DNA of 64,000 nucleotides from positions 62,001 to 126,000 of the forward strand of contig NZ_AUCU01000008.1 of NCBI RefSeq assembly GCF_000429925.1, read 5' to 3'. The position numbers were made by a program, and so were the translations under genes. The notes under the pieces are model-generated. The model saw nothing but the letters and a program-made list of their open reading frames with translations. It did no database searches and had not been told where the DNA came from. Shown here one piece after another: positions 60,228-64,000 of the stretch (position 1 is the stretch's first letter; the number at the start of each line of letters is the position of its first letter). The DNA comes from Desulfatirhabdium butyrativorans DSM 18734. GTDB taxonomy: Bacteria > Desulfobacterota > Desulfobacteria > Desulfobacterales > Desulfatirhabdiaceae.

Positions 60228-61472
60228 ATGATAGATTCCGCGTTAATTCCAAATGGCGTCAGACGATGCGCTTTCGGAAAGTTCCTCCTGGGGCTTGCCA
60301 TCGTGGGGGCGGTATTGCTGTGGGGTGTTTATGCCATGCTGCTTTGCTGGTTCAAGGGGCTCAACCAGACCAACATGAACGACAATTATGGGTTTGCACT
60401 CTGGATCTGGGCCGATCTGGCAGTCATTGCGCTGGGCGGCGGCGCTTTCTTTTCCGGGTTTCTCAAATATCTGGTCGGAAAAGACGAGCTCAAGCACATC
60501 ATCAACTATGCCGTGCTGATCGGGTTCATCTGTTACAGTTCTGCGCTGCTGATTCTGGCCATCGATGTCGGCCAGCCGCTCCGAAGCTGGTTCATCTTCT
60601 GGCATGCCAACGTGCACTCCATGCTGACGGAAGTGGCCTTTTGCCTGTCCTGCTACTTCGGTGTGCTGACAATCGAATTCATACCCCTGATCCTCGAAAA
60701 CCGCCAGATCAACAAGGTTTCCTTTTTCCACCATCTGGCGCACAACATGCATGAAATCATGGCCGTGTTTGCCGCAACAGGCGCCTTTCTGTCCTTCTTC
60801 CACCAGGGGTCGCTCGGTGGCGTTGCCGGCGTTCTTTTCGGCAGGCCGTTCGCTTACCGGGAAGGACTTTTCATCTGGCCCTGGACGTTCTTTCTCTTCA
60901 CCTGGTCGGCGGCAGCTTATGGTCCCTGCTTTACCCTGCTCATCACCAAAATAACGGAAAGCATCACCGGAAAGAAGCTCGTGAAGGACAACGTCGTTGA
61001 ACTCCTGGCGAAGATTTCCGGCTGGATGATGGGTACCTATATCGTTGCCAAGATCATCGACACCATTTACTGGGCCAGTGTGACAGCGCCGTCCAAGGGC
61101 TTTCAAATCTCCCAATTCTATGCCAACAATTCCTTTTACGGCATGTGGATACTGATAGCTGAAATCCTTTTTGGGGGCGTAATTCCCGCCCTGATCCTGA
61201 TCATGCCGAGCGGCCGGAAAAATCCGAAAGCCAGATTGCTTGCCATCGTGCTTGCCGTCATCGGCGTATGCATCAACCGCTGGGTGATGGTGCTGCAGAC
61301 GATGGCCATTCCGGTCATGAGCTTCGACAAGTGGGCGCTCTATTATCCCAGTTGGCAGGAAGTGGCAACGACCGTTTTACCCGTGGCCTACGGCACGATT
61401 CTCATCATGATCTGCTATCGCTATCTGCCGATTTTCCCCCAGGAAGCGGAGCTCAATCCGGCCGTTGACTGA
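60228..61472 (+). CDS. qrcD: QrcD, NrfD-like membrane subunit (quinone site)
   Basis: A 414-residue integral membrane protein of the NrfD/PsrC family with about ten hydrophobic segments (FLLGLAIVGAVLLWGVYAML, LIGFICYSSALLILAID, FLSFFHQGSLGG, VLAVIGVCINRWVMV). It is the likely menaquinone-binding and reducing site. It shares its topology with alternative complex III subunits. A 159-base gap with no gene separates it from qrcC. Confidence 0.94.
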   Translation: MIDSALIPNGVRRCAFGKFLLGLAIVGAVLLWGVYAMLLCWFKGLNQTNMNDNYGFALWIWADLAVIALGGGAFFSGFLKYLVGKDELKHIINYAVLIGFICYSSALLILAIDVGQPLRSWFIFWHANVHSMLTEVAFCLSCYFGVLTIEFIPLILENRQINKVSFFHHLAHNMHEIMAVFAATGAFLSFFHQGSLGGVAGVLFGRPFAYREGLFIWPWTFFLFTWSAAAYGPCFTLLITKITESITGKKLVKDNVVELLAKISGWMMGTYIVAKIIDTIYWASVTAPSKGFQISQFYANNSFYGMWILIAEILFGGVIPALILIMPSGRKNPKARLLAIVLAVIGVCINRWVMVLQTMAIPVMSFDKWALYYPSWQEVATTVLPVAYGTILIMICYRYLPIFPQEAELNPAVD

Positions 61473-61489
61473 GACAAGGAGGATGACCG

Positions 61490-61654
61490 ATGTTTCCGTT
61501 CAATTTCGAGTGGATTTGGGATATGTCCCACATGGTGTTCATGGGGGGCTTGTGGTATGCACTGACGATCCTCGGGATCGGCATGACCTGGTGCATCGTG
61601 AAGGCCATCATCGACATGGGAAAGGGTGAGGCGGGTCACGGCAGTCATCACTGA
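61490..61654 (+). CDS. Small membrane protein downstream of qrcD
   Basis: A 54-residue protein: MFPFNFEWIWDMSHM at the start, one transmembrane helix (GGLWYALTILGIGMTWCIV), and a His- and Gly-rich tail (GEAGHGSHH). AAGGAGG lies seven bases upstream of the ATG and it follows qrcD by 17 bases, so it is almost certainly in the qrc operon. It is followed at once by a strong terminator. It could be a small Qrc subunit or assembly factor; no function is known. Confidence 0.7.
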   Translation: MFPFNFEWIWDMSHMVFMGGLWYALTILGIGMTWCIVKAIIDMGKGEAGHGSHH

Positions 61655-61688
61655 GCCCTGGTTTTGCTCTGAAATCCCACCGCTATCG

Positions 61689-61726
61689 GCGCTTTCTGCG
61701 GAAATTCGTAGAAAGCGCTTTTTTTT
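61689..61726 (+). terminator. Terminator of the qrc operon
   Basis: GCGCTTTCT pairs with AGAAAGCGC around a 12-base loop, followed by eight T. A textbook intrinsic terminator just before murA. Confidence 0.9.
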
Positions 61727-61740
61727 GAGGCCAAAGAATC

Positions 61741-63003
61741 ATGGATCGAATCCGAATTGAAGGGGGAAGGCCGCTCAAGGGTGTTGTCGAGATCAGCGGG
61801 GCCAAGAATGCGGCGCTTCCCATTCTCATCTCTTCCCTGCTGGGTACAGGATGCAATGTATATCGCAATGTACCCGATCTTCGGGATATTCACTCCACGC
61901 TGGATCTGCTGAACCATCTGGGGGCCGATTGCCGCCTGAACGCTGCGGCGCACGAAGTGACCATCTGTGCGGACGGGCTCATTCATCCCGAGGCGCCTTA
62001 TGATCTTGTCCGGAAAATGCGCGCCTCGATTCTGGTGCTGGGCCCTCTGGTGGCCAGGCTGAAAACGGCGAGGGTATCGCTTCCCGGTGGATGCGCCATA
62101 GGGGCACGGCCCATCAACCTGCACCTGAAGGGTCTTTCGGAAATGGGTGCTCGCATCGAATTGCAGCACGGTTACGTCGAAGCGAAGGCCGATCATCTGA
62201 AGGGAGCGGATATTTACTTCGATCTGGTAACGGTGACCGGTACCGAAAACCTGATGATGGCAGCCACCCTGGCCGATGGTACGACCGTGCTGCGCAACGC
62301 CGCCCGCGAACCCGAGGTTTCGGCCCTGGCAGATACCCTCAATGCCATGGGTGCAAGGATCGAAGGAGCAGGTACATCGGTGATCACCATCCATGGCGTC
62401 GAGAGCCTCCATCCTGTCAAATTCCGAATCATTCCGGACCGGATCGAGACAGGAACGTTCATGGTGGCTGCGGCCTTGACCCGGGGAGATGTGGAAATCG
62501 TCGGCTGCGAGCCTGGCCATCTGGATGCGATCATACATAAGCTGCGCCTGACGGGCGCCCGAATCGATACGGGGCCGGATCGTGTCCGGGTGATCGGGCC
62601 CGAGACCATCCACAGTGTGGATATCAAAACCCTGCCGTATCCAGGGTTTCCGACCGACATGCAGGCCCAGTTCATGGTGCTGATGTCGGTTGCGCAGGGG
62701 CTCAGCCTCATATCCGAGACCATTTTCGAAAACCGATTCATTCACGTCAGTGAATTGCGGCGGATGGGAGCCGACATTACCGTTTCGGGAAATGCCGCAC
62801 TGATCAAGGGGGTGCCGAAGCTCTCCGGCGCACCGGTGATGGCGAGCGATCTTCGGGCCTCGGCCTGTCTGGTGCTGGCGGGACTCATCGCCGAGGGCGT
62901 TACGGAAGTACAGCGGGTGTATCATCTGGATCGGGGCTATGAGGCGATGGAGAAAAAATTTCAGGCGCTTGGAGCGGCAATCGAGCGGGTCCGGGATGGA
63001 TGA
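61741..63003 (+). CDS. murA: UDP-N-acetylglucosamine enolpyruvyl transferase MurA
   Basis: A 420-residue enzyme of the first committed step of peptidoglycan synthesis, transferring enolpyruvate to UDP-GlcNAc. [17 protein letters not shown] holds the conserved Lys-Asn near residue 22, [18 protein letters not shown] holds the catalytic Cys (about 118), the residue blocked by fosfomycin, and the C-terminal half contains [16 protein letters not shown] and [13 protein letters not shown]. Length matches. Its start lies 14 bases after the terminator T-run and no clear promoter is visible, so it may be expressed by read-through or a weak internal promoter. Confidence 0.95.
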   Translation: MDRIRIEGGRPLKGVVEISGAKNAALPILISSLLGTGCNVYRNVPDLRDIHSTLDLLNHLGADCRLNAAAHEVTICADGLIHPEAPYDLVRKMRASILVLGPLVARLKTARVSLPGGCAIGARPINLHLKGLSEMGARIELQHGYVEAKADHLKGADIYFDLVTVTGTENLMMAATLADGTTVLRNAAREPEVSALADTLNAMGARIEGAGTSVITIHGVESLHPVKFRIIPDRIETGTFMVAAALTRGDVEIVGCEPGHLDAIIHKLRLTGARIDTGPDRVRVIGPETIHSVDIKTLPYPGFPTDMQAQFMVLMSVAQGLSLISETIFENRFIHVSELRRMGADITVSGNAALIKGVPKLSGAPVMASDLRASACLVLAGLIAEGVTEVQRVYHLDRGYEAMEKKFQALGAAIERVRDG

Positions 63004-63133
63004 GGCGGTTGCATACCGCCGCTGCAAGCTCTATTATTTGTGAAAGTTGGGCTTGAAATTGGGCGATGGTCGCCTCTTTGCCGCCGTACAACAGTTGCTT
63101 GCCTTGGTATTACACAAAAAAAGGAGAAGACCG

Positions 63134-63703
63134 ATGCATCCAAAAAGAATTGCCGTTATCGTCGGAAGTCTGCGGAAAGAATCCTTCAACCGGAAAATGG
63201 CCAGGGTGCTCTCTGACCTTGCTCCCGAGTCTCTCAGCCTGGAAATTGTCGAGATTGGCGATCTTCCACTTTACAATGAGGATTTCGACGCGAATCCGCC
63301 TGCAGAATGGGTGCGGTTTCGTGAAAGCATCCGGAAATTTGATGGTGTCCTGTTCGTTACCCCCGAGTACAATCGTTCCGTTCCCGGGGTACTCAAGAAT
63401 GCCATCGATGTCGGTTCCAGACCCTACGGCCAGAGCGTTTGGGCCGGGAAACCGGGTGCCGTCATGAGTGTTTCGATCAGTGCAATCGGGGGGTTCGGCG
63501 CCAACCACCATTTGCGCCAATCCCTCGTGTTTCTGAATGTTCCCGCCATGCACCAGCCTGAGGCTTACATTGGCAATGCCGCCAGCCTCTTTGACGAGAA
63601 GGGAAACCTGATCAACGATTCGACCCGGGATTTTGTACAGAAATATATCCGTGCGTTTGCCGCCTGGGTCGAAACCAATCTCTCGGGTGTCCATTCCGGG
63701 TAG
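63134..63703 (+). CDS. NADPH-dependent FMN reductase (chromate reductase-like)
   Basis: A 189-residue flavodoxin-fold reductase. The FMN loop is VIVGSLRKESFNRKMARVL, the second contact is FVTPEYNRSVPGVLKNAIDVGSR, and AVMSVSISAIGGFGANHHLRQSL completes the pattern. This set matches the YieF/ChrR class that reduces quinones or chromate. It differs from the iron-sulfur flavoprotein at 17175 in lacking the Cys cluster. AAGGAG lies a few bases before the ATG at 63134. Confidence 0.9.
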   Translation: MHPKRIAVIVGSLRKESFNRKMARVLSDLAPESLSLEIVEIGDLPLYNEDFDANPPAEWVRFRESIRKFDGVLFVTPEYNRSVPGVLKNAIDVGSRPYGQSVWAGKPGAVMSVSISAIGGFGANHHLRQSLVFLNVPAMHQPEAYIGNAASLFDEKGNLINDSTRDFVQKYIRAFAAWVETNLSGVHSG

Positions 63704-63879
63704 AATGGTGGGTGAACCGAACCTCTGGTCTTGTGCTGGACTGGCGAGCGCGCAAGGGCGCAAATATCCCGCTGTTTCGCAAGATTTTCCGTCTGCAGGC
63801 GAGGCGTTGCCTTGAAAGTGGATTTCCGTTCACGCAGGGCGGAGGTGTCGAAAAAGCGCGAAACGGTTTTTGTGATGAA

Positions 63880-63998
63880 CCAATTGAAAAAGTCCTTTTC
63901 CGTCCTTCCGGAATAAGTCGGAATCCAACCTTTTCGCCACATTCTGGAACCCGGCTTTCACCGGCGTGATGAAGCAGGCTGTCCTTGCAATTGGCTCT
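63880..63998. repeat. Dispersed inverted-repeat element, family 1 (copy E)
   Basis: 119 bp from CCAATTGAAAAAGTCC to CTTGCAATTGGCTC, with opposed internal blocks CCTTCCGGAATAAGTCGGAATCC and GGCTTTCACCGGCGTGATG. It is the same size and layout as copy B. The bases 63704-63879 before it hold weak family-2 repeat remnants and no gene. Confidence 0.8.
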
Positions 63999-64000
63999 GA

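Noticed and set aside
63004-63020. GGCGGT/ACCGCC hairpin as the murA terminator
   Set aside because: The stem is short and no T-run follows, so termination is not supported.

Overview
The window reads as a chromosome segment from a sulfate-reducing member of the Desulfobacterota (former Deltaproteobacteria), most likely Desulfobacterales. The main evidence is a complete qrcABCD locus (56297-61472), which encodes the menaquinone reductase typical of sulfate reducers with periplasmic hydrogenases or formate dehydrogenases. Supporting evidence is a System II cytochrome c assembly pair (ResB/CcsA), a Feo iron-uptake operon headed by a Fur-like protein, and clusters of multidomain PAS/GAF histidine kinases with tandem universal stress proteins. 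Species assignment is not possible by eye.

Layout. 1-5751: 3' part of a thiolase gene, a secreted PA14 protein, a class II aldolase-like protein, a Lon-type protease and rsmE. 5858-5933: tRNA-Phe(GAA). 5887-14531: an 8.6-kb element integrated into the tRNA 3' end, bounded by a 90-bp near-perfect duplication of the tRNA 3' half plus its terminator. It carries integrase, DUF29, an AlpA-like regulator, a DUF3987 ATPase, a TOPRIM primase, an SF2 helicase, a Leu-Asn repeat protein and small ORFs, all leftward. 15197-23342: secreted hypothetical, flavodoxin-like reductase, GNAT, glutamine amidotransferase, HAD phosphatase, KAS III, cation transporter, and an FKBP-like/methyltransferase fusion. 23345-30204: TolC-RND-MFP efflux operon and a TetR regulator. 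30542-44412: Na+/H+ antiporter, GAF/HD-GYP protein and a signalling block (Usp, kinases, response regulator, Usp, recN, kinase). 44505-47883: zinc ribbon, Fur-FeoA, FeoA, FeoB. 47900-55603: SH3 protein, PfkB kinase, TPR protein, M16 peptidase, ResB, CcsA. 56297-61654: qrcABCD plus a small membrane ORF. 61741-63703: murA and an NADPH-dependent FMN reductase.

The most unusual region is the tRNA-Phe element, which contains two separate iterated-motif arrays. One (10443-10693) is a concentric dyad of about a dozen ACGGAATAAA decamers just upstream of the primase. The other (7362-7982) is an array of 27 TTTAAC motifs threaded through a coding sequence, where it encodes 21 Leu-Asn pairs. It continues in a second reading frame and into the upstream intergenic gap, so the DNA motif itself appears to be conserved. 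With the primase, helicase and ATPase genes, this suggests a replicating integrative element or phage satellite with an unusual origin or partition architecture. No capsid, conjugation or defence genes are recognisable in it.

The chromosome also carries at least three families of dispersed inverted repeats. One is a 119-bp element with CAATTGCAAAAG ends; one copy supplies the C-terminus of a cation transporter.
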